A stretch of 22,127 nucleotides of DNA, taken from the NCBI GenBank assembly GCA_018610125.1, contig JAHEOI010000113.1:1-22127 (forward strand). Direction: 5' to 3'. Below are positions 1 to 7,623 of the stretch, piece after piece. The notes below the pieces were generated by a model, which saw only the letters and a list, made by a program, of their open reading frames with translations, was not told where the DNA came from and searched no databases. The number at the start of each line of letters is the position of its first letter. Position 1 is the first letter of the stretch. The position numbers and the translations under genes are program-made. Source of the stretch: Verrucomicrobiota bacterium (GTDB lineage Bacteria > Verrucomicrobiota > Verrucomicrobiia > Limisphaerales > JAHEOI01).

Positions 1-251
1 CGGATGGAGGAGAGCGCTACCCGGGCCTGCTCCTGGTGGCTGCAGGCAGAGCCTGGGGTGTAAGCGAAATTGACCGTGCCGTCCTGGCAGAGCCACTGCT
101 GTTCCGGGAATCTAAAATCGTTCATGCCCTCAAAGCCAGAGCCCTCGTATTGCTTTACCAGGCCGTTTACCTCCTTCTCGCTCGGCCCACCTTCCCAATC
201 GATATGTCCGGCAAAATACCGAGGGCCTTCATAAGATTGATCCTTTCAGAA
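1..251 (-). pseudogene. Unassigned open frame running off the left edge
   Basis: Reading the minus strand, a frame is open from a TGA near 252 to the window edge. It translates to protein-like sequence (for example YFAGHIDWEGGPSEKEV and GMNDFRFPEQQWLCQDG) with no good start codon and ribosome-binding site at its upstream end. The next piece upstream (260-447) lies in another frame, so this may be the downstream half of a frameshifted gene. I do not recognise the family. It could also be an intact downstream gene that uses the internal ATG in GMNDFRF. The plus-strand frame over the same bases has no recognisable protein features. Confidence 0.3.
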
Positions 252-259
252 CCACCTTG

Positions 260-447
260 TCACCGCCCCTCGCTTGGCACGGATTTCTCAGTCGTGATTT
301 GCCACTTTTGAAAGTCGTAAATGCGTTTTTGCCCTCGATGATGGAGCTTTAGGTAGCGACCGCGGACATCCTGGTTCATCCAGGGATTGCCAAGCAAAGG
401 CCACTCCCGGAAATTTAACCTGTTGCCATTGACCTTTTTGTGGACGT
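260..447 (-). pseudogene. Decayed coding fragment, family unknown
   Basis: The minus strand is open between in-frame stops near 450 (TAA) and 260-262 (TGA). It encodes about 60 residues that look like real protein, including REWPLLGNPWMNQDVRGRY and YDFQKWQITTEKSVPSEGR, rich in Trp, Tyr and Arg. There is no start codon with a ribosome-binding site. The frame differs from both the propeller remnant upstream and the open frame downstream. This fits frameshifted debris of a gene, perhaps the same one as 1-251. Function unknown. Confidence 0.3.
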
Positions 448-459
448 CGAATTACCTGT

Positions 460-768
460 TCATACGGCGAAACCCCTGACATTGAGATACAGCAAATTCT
501 CGTGGTGACGGCAGTAGATTCGTCCATTGGCCGGGGTCGGTGTAGCCCACACATCCTTGCCGTGGAAGATCGCCACGGCCGAAACACTGTTGGAATCGAA
601 TTCGATCGGCGAAGCATATCCAGCCTTGGCGGTGTTTCCCATGGTAAACACTCGGCCGTCACTGACCGAGCGCCATGGCTTCTCGTTCCTCCCTGTCGTG
701 AGCAGCAATGATCCAGGTCGAATCGTTGGCATTTTAACCAAAGGCGCTTTACTGGAGGCATACGATCA
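460..768 (-). pseudogene. Remnant of a PQQ-like beta-propeller protein
   Basis: The minus strand reads residues typical of the end of PQQ-like/BamB-like WD40-type propellers found in secreted PVC proteins: a GSLLLTTG stretch, DGRVFTMGNTAKAGY, then DVWATPTPANGRIYCRHHENLLYLNVRG, which matches the usual pattern of a Trp-Ala/Thr-x-Pro turn, an NGRxYxR strand and a final LxxLxVRG strand. The frame is stopped by TGA near 769 and ends at 460, so only about 100 residues remain of a protein that normally has 400 or more. Upstream bases (770-900) contain short protein-like stretches in other frames (DGYSYGVLVFPGWG), consistent with frameshift decay. The family call rests on motif shape only. Confidence 0.45.
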
Positions 769-1024
769 AAAGGTCCTCAGGGACCGGCTATTCTCGAGCT
801 CGCCCCATCCAGGAAAGACCAAGACCCCGTAGGAGTAGCCGTCTCCCAGTCTTCTTGAAAGGCGCACTCGGGCAGCATTTGCTTTTTACGTATCGACCAG
901 GTCAATGCTTAAATGCAGTATTTTCAATTACCGCATCCGCCTCGTTTTCCTTAAATTTGGTCAAAGAAGCTGGAGTATCCTAAGACATCGCAACTGTCAG
1001 ACTGCTTTTGAGAGGAGATATGAT

Positions 1025-1681
1025 ATGACGGCCGGAGAGAGCACACGAACACCTTATCGAGACCCAACCACTTTTCGCGCGAGCTTAGGGAGACTATCTC
1101 CGAATTGCTTGCTTTTCGAAATAACCTTTCAGCCATTCGATGTTAATTTGATCGCAGCGACCATCGGCCCCATTGCCATCATAGTCGTCTGCTTGGTACT
1201 TGTTGCTTTGCTGCTGCGTCAAGCTTGGTCTGTCCTTAGGAGGATTACCGGAGTTTCTTCGATATGGCCCCGGTGTTTGAACAGGACACTTGCTGTGATT
1301 GCTGGTGTCGTAGGTCTCATCGCATCGGGGATCATGGTTGGATTCCATACCGAAGTGCTCGACGGCACCGGACTTTCCTCGTTCACGGTCCGGAGCTTTC
1401 TTTTGACCCTTCTTCCTTTGATGCTTGCGTATGCCGTACTGGCAATCAGGGCGTGGTATTCATCTAGAACGTGGCCCGCCACGACGATTTTAGCAGTATG
1501 TCTTTTGATTAACATGGCGGCTGATAGCCTTTCATTTGCCATCCTTACCACAAAGCCACTGGAAGGGGGTCCGTGGGCGCCAGCGTTCGAAGCCTTCTAC
1601 GCTGTAATCCTTATTCCGCTGGCACAGCTCCTCGCTACTTTGGTCATGTGTGCGACGGTAACAGTCCTGGATGAGGAATAG
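1025..1681 (+). CDS. Five-helix membrane protein of unknown function
   Basis: A 218-residue integral membrane protein. The ATG at 1025 is preceded by GAGAGGAG at a good distance (about 7 nt). An in-frame ATG at 905 would add 40 basic, non-hydrophobic residues and has no comparable ribosome-binding site. Five hydrophobic segments are visible at about residues 43-66, 87-107, 122-142, 151-173 and 188-212; the loops between helices 1 and 2 and after helix 3 are Arg-rich, so they probably face the cytoplasm. The N-terminal 40 residues are polar. I see no catalytic motif and recognise no family. It is flanked by decayed genes on both sides, which suggests an accessory region, but its own frame is intact. 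Confidence 0.6.
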   Translation: MTAGESTRTPYRDPTTFRASLGRLSPNCLLFEITFQPFDVNLIAATIGPIAIIVVCLVLVALLLRQAWSVLRRITGVSSIWPRCLNRTLAVIAGVVGLIASGIMVGFHTEVLDGTGLSSFTVRSFLLTLLPLMLAYAVLAIRAWYSSRTWPATTILAVCLLINMAADSLSFAILTTKPLEGGPWAPAFEAFYAVILIPLAQLLATLVMCATVTVLDEE

Positions 1682-1689
1682 CGGACAGG

Positions 1690-1915
1690 CGCCCGTTCCC
1701 GCCAAGCGTCGATGTAACCCATAGTGAGCATGAAGGCAATGGCCCCGAAATTCGTGATCACCAGGTTGAGGGAACCATCGTGATCGCAGTCCAGCCAGTG
1801 ACTCCAGAACGTTCTCCTTCCCGGTATCGTCTCCCCTTTATTCATTGCGGCCGAGGCATCAACCAACTGTATCTTTTCTCTGTTTATTCCACGCCAATAA
1901 AAGTAGATGGATCGG
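1690..1915 (-). pseudogene. Remnant of an FG-GAP/VCBS repeat protein
   Basis: The minus strand carries an FG-GAP-like calcium-binding repeat. Its core at about 1800-1732 reads WLDCDHDGSLNLVITNFG, matching the D-x-D-x-D-G-x-x-D-L-x-V-T-N pattern of secreted VCBS/CRTAC1-type proteins common in PVC bacteria, with Asn for the fourth Asp. The preceding FYWRGINREKIQLVDASAAM resembles the linker that precedes such repeats. The frame has no credible start, and real members have several repeats over hundreds of residues, so this is a fragment. It lies convergent to the membrane protein and directly upstream of the first Gfo/Idh/MocA gene. Confidence 0.4.
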
Positions 1916-1996
1916 CAACAACCGGTTAGCGGACGCGGGCCAATTGCCGGAGAATGATATCAACAGAGCAACGGTAACCGACATTTGTTTGAGCTT

Positions 1997-3310
1997 ATGA
2001 AACCACGTTCGTCAGAAATTTCGAGGCGTCGATTTGTTAAGACAACGGCTGTGGCTTCAACAGCCGTAACCACTTGGAGTCTTTTCGGGACACAGCACGG
2101 GCACTCCGGGAATCAAGCGCGGGTTAAGGTCGGTCTTATTGGTTGCGGCGGACGCGGGACCGGTGCCGCTAGAGATTGTATGCAAGCCGCCCAGGTTCTG
2201 GATGTGGACGTGCGGATGGTCATGTTGGCTGATGTCTTTAAAGACCGATTGTCCCAATGTCGTAAGAGTCTTGACAAGAGGGGGGTGAACGTACCTGATA
2301 AACACTGCCATCTTGGATTCGATGCGTACAAAAAGGTCATGGATTCGGACGTTGATCTCGTGATCCTCGCGACGCCCCCGAATTTTCGTCCTGTCCATTT
2401 GGAAGCGGCGGTCGAACAAGATAAGCACGTTTTCATGGAGAAGCCGGCCGCGGTTGATCCGGTAGGCTGCCGGAGAGTCATGGCGGCTGGGAGACGGGCT
2501 GATGCCAAGGGGCTGACAGTGGTCGCGGGCACGCAGAGGCGTCACGAAAGGAACTATCTTGCCGCTGCCAGAGCTGTTTCCGAGGGGGCGATTGGAAAGG
2601 TGGTTGGTGGCACGATTCATTTCTGTCTCGGTGGCGGGTCCATTGGATTCAAGCCGGCAGATGTGCCGGATTGGGAGTGGATGGTGCGTCGTTGGGGAGG
2701 GTGGTCGGAAATGAGCGGTGACCACATCGTGGAGCAACACGTCCATAGCGTTGATGTAATGAACTGGTTTCTGGGAGCTCACCCCGTGAGCTGCGTGAGC
2801 TTCGGCGAGCGTGCGCGTCGCACCGGAGGTGATATGTATGATTTCTTCAGCACCGATTATGAGTTCCCGGACGAAGTGCACATTCACAGCATGTGCCGGC
2901 AGATACCTCGTTGCTGGAACCGTATCGGTCAGTTGTTTCGTGGCGAACGGGGAGTTGCCGATATCACAGGATTGGTGTCTGCGGATGACTACTATGTCGG
3001 CGGGTTAGATCGAAAATCCCCCATTGAGCTACCCGAAATTAAGGGCCACGAGAGCCCGTACGTCCAAGAGCACGTGGATTTGTTGAGGAGTATTCTTCGC
3101 CAGGAGCCTATCAACGAAGCCCAAAATGTCGCCAATGCCACCTTGGCTGCCGTTATGGGCCGCATTTCCGCTTATACCGGACGAAAGATCACATGGAACG
3201 AACTCATGGAATCGGATCTGGAGTGCAAACCGACGCCGGCCGACTTTGAATCCGAGCAGGTCACGATGCCGGCCGAACGTGCCCCCGTTGCCGGGGAGAT
3301 CTCCGCCTAA
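1997..3310 (+). CDS. Tat-exported Gfo/Idh/MocA family oxidoreductase (copy 1)
   Basis: NAD(P)-dependent oxidoreductase of the Gfo/Idh/MocA family, which oxidises or epimerises sugars, inositols and sugar glycosides. About 437 residues from the ATG at 1997; a TTG at 1985 is also in frame, and neither has a clear ribosome-binding site. I chose ATG because it gives a standard twin-arginine signal (SRRRFVK at about residues 9-15, then an Ala/Thr-rich stretch). The Rossmann motif VGLIGCGGRGTG is at about 46-56 and the family EKP motif (MEKPAAVDP) at about 147-155. The C-terminal domain carries the usual EHVDLLRSI and MGRISAYTG blocks. Export by Tat implies folding with cofactor in the cytoplasm and work in the periplasm. 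The next gene begins 37 bp downstream and is a diverged paralogue, so the two are probably one operon. Substrate cannot be told from sequence. Confidence 0.88.
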   Translation: MKPRSSEISRRRFVKTTAVASTAVTTWSLFGTQHGHSGNQARVKVGLIGCGGRGTGAARDCMQAAQVLDVDVRMVMLADVFKDRLSQCRKSLDKRGVNVPDKHCHLGFDAYKKVMDSDVDLVILATPPNFRPVHLEAAVEQDKHVFMEKPAAVDPVGCRRVMAAGRRADAKGLTVVAGTQRRHERNYLAAARAVSEGAIGKVVGGTIHFCLGGGSIGFKPADVPDWEWMVRRWGGWSEMSGDHIVEQHVHSVDVMNWFLGAHPVSCVSFGERARRTGGDMYDFFSTDYEFPDEVHIHSMCRQIPRCWNRIGQLFRGERGVADITGLVSADDYYVGGLDRKSPIELPEIKGHESPYVQEHVDLLRSILRQEPINEAQNVANATLAAVMGRISAYTGRKITWNELMESDLECKPTPADFESEQVTMPAERAPVAGEISA

Positions 3311-3347
3311 ATCCTCAAACGCAAAACTCCAACAAGAAGGGAATAAG

Positions 3348-4706
3348 ATGAATTGGCATAATCCTCTCGGCCTTAACCGCCGTCAATTCCTGAAACAGAG
3401 CGGGAAGCTGACCGCTAGTGCAGCGCTTCTTTCAAGCCTCCCAAGAAACGTATTTGCCGCGGAGGACAATACAATTCGACTCGCCTTGATCGGCTGCGGC
3501 GGACGGGGGGCCGGGGCGGTGCGAAACGCCCTTTCCGTCCCCGATTCCGGACCGGTCAAGCTGTGGAGCATGGCCGATCTCTATCAGAGCAAAATTGACG
3601 AACGCCGCAAGCCCTTGAAGGACGAGTTCGGGGATCGAATCGACGTCCCCAAAGAGCGGCAATTCCTGGGATTCGAAGCTTACAAGGAGGCCGTCGACAG
3701 CTTGCGTCCCGGCGACGTCGCCCTTTGCACGACGCGATGCTATATCCGTCCGGTCCATGTCGAATACGCCGTCAAAAAGGGGATCAACGTGTTCATGGAA
3801 AAGCCGTTCGCGGCAGATCCGGGCGGACAGCATCGGATGCTCCGGACGGCACGGCTCGCTGAAAAGAATGGGGTCAAGATTGCTGCCGGGCTCCAATGTC
3901 GGCACTCACCGGCACGTCACGCATTGATCGAGAGAATCCGCAATGGGGACATGGGGAAGATTCTTTTGATTCGTGCCAACCGGCTCGGCGGCGGCGGGTG
4001 GCTCAGCCCTCAGGGAGAGCGGGCGTTTAAGCTTGCCGAGCAACTAAAGTTCGGTCGGATTCATTTGCTATGGGTTGGTTCAGGGCACATGATCGACAAC
4101 CTGATCCACCAGATTGACGAATGCTGCTGGATCAAGGACGCATGGCCGGTTTCCTGCGTCGCGATGGGTGGACGCGATCCGCTGAGTACTGATTGCGGGC
4201 AGAACCTGGATGTCTACTCCATGGAATACACATTTGCCGATGGCGCCAAGGCGCTCTGTGGGTTCCGTCGCCAGAATAAGGCCCGAAGCGAATTTGCCAC
4301 CTTCGTCCATGGGACAGATCGGGCGGCTCAATTCTCAGGGCAAACCCATGCGGCCACCGTGCATCTCTACAACGATCAACGGATCAGTCGCGATAATATC
4401 GCGTGGACCCCTCGTGACGACCAATACAGTCCTTGGCAATACGAATGGAATGCTTTCATTGCCAGCATCCGTCGGGACCGCCACCACAACGAGGCGGAGC
4501 GTGCCGTTTATGCGGATCTCACCTCGCTTATGGGCCGCGCAGCAACCCATATCGGTCAAGAAGTCACTTGGGATGAGATGATGAAATCTCGGTTTCAGTT
4601 CTGTGACTATCTGGACGATCTGGACTTCGGTAGTCCCGTTCCGGTCGAACCCGACGAAAGCGGTCAATTTCCTATTCCAAGGCCGGGAAGCTGGACTGAG
4701 CTTTAG
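3348..4706 (+). CDS. Tat-exported Gfo/Idh/MocA family oxidoreductase (copy 2)
   Basis: A 452-residue paralogue of the preceding gene. The ATG at 3348 follows AGAAGGG at a suitable distance; the open frame reaches further upstream into the previous gene, but this is the start that gives a Tat signal (NRRQFLK at 10-16, Ala-rich core, cleavage likely near VFAAED at 35-40). The Rossmann motif ALIGCGGRGAGA spans about 46-57, the EKPFAADP motif 151-158. The middle holds GHMIDNLIHQIDECCW, corresponding to the conserved His-containing helix of the family, and the end has LMGRAATH and GQEVTWDEMM blocks shared with copy 1. Where copy 1 reads LATPPNFRPVH this protein reads CTTRCYIRPVH, so the nicotinamide-pocket loop differs and the substrate probably differs too. 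Probably co-transcribed with copy 1. Confidence 0.88.
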   Translation: MNWHNPLGLNRRQFLKQSGKLTASAALLSSLPRNVFAAEDNTIRLALIGCGGRGAGAVRNALSVPDSGPVKLWSMADLYQSKIDERRKPLKDEFGDRIDVPKERQFLGFEAYKEAVDSLRPGDVALCTTRCYIRPVHVEYAVKKGINVFMEKPFAADPGGQHRMLRTARLAEKNGVKIAAGLQCRHSPARHALIERIRNGDMGKILLIRANRLGGGGWLSPQGERAFKLAEQLKFGRIHLLWVGSGHMIDNLIHQIDECCWIKDAWPVSCVAMGGRDPLSTDCGQNLDVYSMEYTFADGAKALCGFRRQNKARSEFATFVHGTDRAAQFSGQTHAATVHLYNDQRISRDNIAWTPRDDQYSPWQYEWNAFIASIRRDRHHNEAERAVYADLTSLMGRAATHIGQEVTWDEMMKSRFQFCDYLDDLDFGSPVPVEPDESGQFPIPRPGSWTEL

Positions 4707-4731
4707 CGTTACCCAGACCGAGGATTTTGTC

Positions 4732-4755
4732 GATGAGGGAAGTCATCCTCTCATC
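4732..4755 (+). terminator. Possible hairpin at the end of the Gfo/Idh/MocA operon
   Basis: About 25 bp after the stop of the second oxidoreductase, GATGAGGGA pairs with TCC-T-CTCATC (nine pairs, one bulged T) around a five-base loop. No run of T follows, so this is not a classical intrinsic terminator; it may stabilise the 3' end of the message or be chance. Confidence 0.3.
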
Positions 4756-4769
4756 CTAGCCTTCTCCCC

Positions 4770-5225
4770 TTAAGAATAATGCCGTTCGGAAATTCGGCCG
4801 CTGAGTCCATGATGCATGCGTGCGTGCGCAGGGGTCAGAGGGTTGAGATGAATATAACGGCTCAGTTTAAGAAGGTATTCATCCCCTTCGACCAGCTTGG
4901 CGTTGTATCTCCGATCCAGCAGATGACCGTGTCGCCGGTGCTGTCGATTGGAGTATACGGTATAGGCCGTGGAAAGGCAATGCATGAAGCGGCTCAGATT
5001 GCCCCGGGGCGTTTCCGGAACGTGGTGAAAATGATTGGCCATCAAAGTCACCCGCTAGAGCCGGATCTCCAACCATCGGACTCCTTCCCCCAGGCGTTCC
5101 AGAAAACGGAGCCGATCGCGATCATCCTCAAAAAGAAGATTCGACTCTCTGCTCCAATTCTCCAGTTTTCGGGCCGTGATATGATAAATAGCCCCAGGAA
5201 ATTCGACTCGCAAAGGTCGCGCCAT
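4770..5225 (-). pseudogene. REP-associated tyrosine transposase (RAYT), nonsense-mutated and truncated
   Basis: The minus strand from the ATG at 5225 reads MARPLRVEFPGAIYHITARK, the standard start of RAYT/IS200-like Y1 transposases. The frame then meets a TAG at 5057-5055 (codon 57) and continues in the same frame with MANHFHH (the HUH metal-binding motif), ETPRGNLSRFM, TAYTVYSNR, HRRHGHLLDRRY and DEYLLKLSRYIHLNP, all hallmarks of the family. After NP the sequence turns into unrelated residues and stops at 4770, so the C-terminal part is missing. These enzymes cut single-stranded DNA at REP palindromes and are usually single-copy, domesticated genes. With an internal stop and a lost end this copy should be inactive. 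A hairpin of REP type lies about 50 bp upstream. Confidence 0.85.
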
Positions 5226-5272
5226 CGGCGCACCGTACTCAACCGTCGGTATTACGTAAAGTGCTAATTCAA

Positions 5273-5293
5273 GGGGTGACCCCAGGGGGTCAC
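5273..5293. repeat. REP-like palindrome beside the RAYT pseudogene
   Basis: GTGACCC (5276-5282) and GGGTCAC (5287-5293) form a perfect seven-pair stem with a four-base loop, preceded by GGGG that can pair in an alternative fold with CCCC at 5280-5283. A related GGGGTCAGAG lies at 4831-4840, at the point where RAYT similarity ends. Short GGGGTCA-type palindromes flanking a Y1 transposase are the usual layout of REP/RAYT units, so these are likely its recognition sites. Only this window was searched for copies. Confidence 0.5.
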
Positions 5294-5393
5294 TCGATGG
5301 CGAGACCGTTTCGGGTCATCTGAATGAAGCGGCCGGTAGCCGTTCCTATTAAGCGAGATCAATCGTTGCTATTTCGACGTTAACATTGCGAGT

Positions 5394-5771
5394 CTATTCC
5401 GTCGGCCCGGCCCTTCGCTTCGTAAGGCGGACCCCCACAGACTGTGCCTCGGGAATAACGAATTTCCTGACTTCGACCGAGACCGAATCCGGTGCGAATT
5501 CCGTCAAGACAGCATCCGCCAGATCGGAAGCAAGCTTTTCGATAAGCGACCAGCTTCGTCCTTCCCCAAACGACAGAAGCCGTTGCACCACTTCGAAATA
5601 GTTGATCGTATCGGTCACTCGGTCGGTTGTGGCGGCATTCGAAAAATCGCTTTCGAGCCCCAGGCTCACCAAGAGGCGTTGAGGCTCTGCCCGCTCCGCC
5701 TCGGGCACGCCGACTCGATAGTAGACCTCAAGGTTTTCGATGAGAATCTCACCCGTTAAATTCCGAGGCAT
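5394..5771 (-). CDS. folB: Dihydroneopterin aldolase FolB
   Basis: FolB cleaves 7,8-dihydroneopterin to 6-hydroxymethyl-dihydropterin and glycolaldehyde in folate synthesis. The 125-residue length fits the family (about 120). The N-terminal strand GEILIENLEVYYRVGVPEAER is the characteristic start with the Tyr/Gly-Val-x-x-x-E pattern; the middle has the DTINYFEVVQ block in which Tyr and the following residues contribute to pterin binding, then SWSLIEKLASDLADAVL, which carries the conserved Glu of the active site, and a final VSVEVRKFVIPEAQSVGVRL strand where the family's catalytic Lys region lies. The start at 5771 is set by GTGGAGGAG six bases upstream; a further upstream ATG (5810) is less likely. 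Its first 23 bases overlap the end of the HAD-Nudix gene, which implies translational coupling. Confidence 0.92.
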   Translation of the reverse strand: MPRNLTGEILIENLEVYYRVGVPEAERAEPQRLLVSLGLESDFSNAATTDRVTDTINYFEVVQRLLSFGEGRSWSLIEKLASDLADAVLTEFAPDSVSVEVRKFVIPEAQSVGVRLTKRRAGPTE

Positions 5772-6855
5772 GAGAAGCTCCTCCACGCTCGTCCTGAAGC
5801 ACGGCTTCAAGCAGTTTTCGAGTCGGGGTATTCAAATTGAGATCGAAGGCAGCCTGGGGCGCCACCCAACAGAAGGCTTGGGCCTCCTGATTGAGCCGAA
5901 CACCATCATTGCCACTCGCTTGACAAGTGTAGTTTAGCAGCAGGAAATGGGCCTTGCGATAAAACTCTTTCGACTCAATGCAGTCTTGAACCATGACAAA
6001 TCGGGAATCGGTCACGGTCAAGTCGGTCTCCTCCTTGATCTCTCGGTGTAATGCCGCTTCGATCGTTTCGCCATACCGAATCTTACCGCCCGGGATTCCC
6101 CAAAGGTCGGACCACTTCTGCGTGCGGATCATCAAGACCTCGCCCACCTCGTTGAAAATCAACGCTCCGACCGTCGCGACCGGCTGGTCCGGCATTCCCT
6201 CCTCGGGTCCAGACGTGGGCAGAAGCTGAAACTCCCGGGTTTGCAGTAACCGCTTTAACTCCCCCAGGTGCTCGACAATCACATCCGGCTCGCTTTGAAG
6301 GAGCTGTCCGTAACGATTGTATCCGGTCAGCACCGCACACGAACAGACCCGTCCCCTTTTCGCGGTCTCAATATCGTGCTGCATGTCGCCGACAAAGAGG
6401 GTCTCGCTTGGAACAAGCTCATGCGCGGTCAGGATCTCTTCAATCCGGGCTCGCTTATCCCAAATCCCTAAGTAAGGGTGATCGATCAGCCCTTCCAGAC
6501 CCAAAGCCTCGATTTGCACGGCATAGTACTCGGGGTGAAGCGTGCTCAATACAAAGGTCTGAATCCGGTTAGCCTTGGCGAAGGTCAAGAAGTCCCGAGC
6601 ATGGGGCAGGTCCACAACGGAGTGCTGCGCCTGCTTGAAGCCGTGATGGAACGACGCCTCAATGCGGTCCATCGAGACTTCCGGCAGGATCCGCTCATAA
6701 AACTCGCTAAATGGCAGGCTAAATTCGCTCCGGAACTCTTCCAATGAGAGCTCATGGGCGCCCGCCTGCCGCAGCACATGGTTGGTGGCTTCCCAGACCG
6801 CCGGCAAGTCATCTACCAAAGTCCCGGACCAATCAAAAATGACGTTTCGAATCAT
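5749..6855 (-). CDS. Fused HAD-superfamily hydrolase and Nudix hydrolase
   Basis: A two-domain protein of 368 residues from the ATG at 6855 (a GTG at 6882 is also possible; neither has a strong ribosome-binding site). Residues 1 to about 215 form a HAD hydrolase with cap: motif I DWSGTLVDD (Asp8), motif II VLST (Ser104), motif III Lys134 in WDKRARIEEIL, motif IV GDMQHD (157-161). Motif I has Ser10 where phosphatases have the acid/base Asp. Residues about 222-368 are a Nudix domain whose box GKIRYGE-x7-REIKEETDL (257-279) keeps all catalytic Glu residues; the Gly before the last hydrophobic is Asp. The end overlaps folB, and Nudix plus phosphatase activities are the two steps that feed FolB (dihydroneopterin triphosphate to dihydroneopterin). 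That role is inference; housecleaning of nucleotides or salvage with deoC is the alternative. Confidence 0.85.
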   Translation of the reverse strand: MIRNVIFDWSGTLVDDLPAVWEATNHVLRQAGAHELSLEEFRSEFSLPFSEFYERILPEVSMDRIEASFHHGFKQAQHSVVDLPHARDFLTFAKANRIQTFVLSTLHPEYYAVQIEALGLEGLIDHPYLGIWDKRARIEEILTAHELVPSETLFVGDMQHDIETAKRGRVCSCAVLTGYNRYGQLLQSEPDVIVEHLGELKRLLQTREFQLLPTSGPEEGMPDQPVATVGALIFNEVGEVLMIRTQKWSDLWGIPGGKIRYGETIEAALHREIKEETDLTVTDSRFVMVQDCIESKEFYRKAHFLLLNYTCQASGNDGVRLNQEAQAFCWVAPQAAFDLNLNTPTRKLLEAVLQDERGGASHASEFNG

Positions 6856-6942
6856 GGCAGCACCGATCAACGTTTCCGGCACAATTGAATCCCATCGGCA
6901 ATCGTCAAGGGGACGTATTTCATTGCTGCTTCTCCAGGAGGC

Positions 6943-7623
6943 TCATTCATTATCGGAAGAGGCAGCCGGCTCCAAGCCATCGATAATTCGAGCGCTTGAG
7001 GAGGTGCCCAACCGGCTTGCCCCCGCGTCGATCATCGCGAGGGCCGTCTTTGTGTCCCGAATGCCTCCGGCGGCCTTGACCCCAAAATCCTCCCCGATCG
7101 ATTGGCGCAACAACTTGACATCCTCGAAGGTGGCACCGGCTCGACTGAAACCGGTCGACGTCTTGACGAAATGCGCCCCGGCCATCGTGACCAGCTTACA
7201 CGCCTTCACCTTCTCGTCGTGTGTCAGAAGACACGCTTCAATGATCACCTTGACGGGACGCCCTTCCGCGGCCTCAGTCACATCCCGAATCTCCCTTTGG
7301 ATCGTGGCGGACTCCCCTTGCTTCAGCAGACCCAGGTTTAAGACCATGTCGATCTCATGCGCCCCGTTGTCCACGACCGCCTCGGTTTCATACCGTTTGA
7401 CATCTCCCTCAACGGCGCCAAGGGGAAACCCAACCGTTGCGGCGACCTTGATCCCGGAATCCTCAAGAAGGCTGGCAGCAAGGGCCACACGGCTCCCATT
7501 GACACACACCGCGTGGAATCGATATTGGTAAGCCTCGTCACAGATCCGCTTGACCTCGGCTCGGGTCGCGTCCGGCTTGAGCAATGAATGATCGATATAG
7601 CTCGCCAATTGGCTTGGGGACAT
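6943..7623 (-). CDS. deoC: Deoxyribose-phosphate aldolase DeoC
   Basis: Class I aldolase that splits 2-deoxyribose 5-phosphate into glyceraldehyde 3-phosphate and acetaldehyde in deoxynucleoside catabolism. The 226-residue TIM barrel begins SQLASYIDHSLLKPDAT, the family hallmark. Catalytic residues are visible: Asp92 in HEIDMVLN, the Schiff-base Lys154 in HFVKTSTGF, and Lys183 in GVKAAGGIRD. The closing phosphate-binding block is ASRLGTSS. I chose the ATG at 7623, which has GGAG about 11 bases upstream; the ATG at 7641 has AGGA only one base away. It is followed on the same strand, after about 90 bp, by the HAD-Nudix gene and folB, so a three-gene transcript is possible. Confidence 0.93.
   Translation of the reverse strand: MSPSQLASYIDHSLLKPDATRAEVKRICDEAYQYRFHAVCVNGSRVALAASLLEDSGIKVAATVGFPLGAVEGDVKRYETEAVVDNGAHEIDMVLNLGLLKQGESATIQREIRDVTEAAEGRPVKVIIEACLLTHDEKVKACKLVTMAGAHFVKTSTGFSRAGATFEDVKLLRQSIGEDFGVKAAGGIRDTKTALAMIDAGASRLGTSSSARIIDGLEPAASSDNE

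Noticed and set aside
2057..2887. 276-codon minus-strand frame opposite the first Gfo/Idh/MocA gene
   Set aside because: It is a shadow of a gene with clear Tat, Rossmann and EKP motifs; the antisense product shows no family features.
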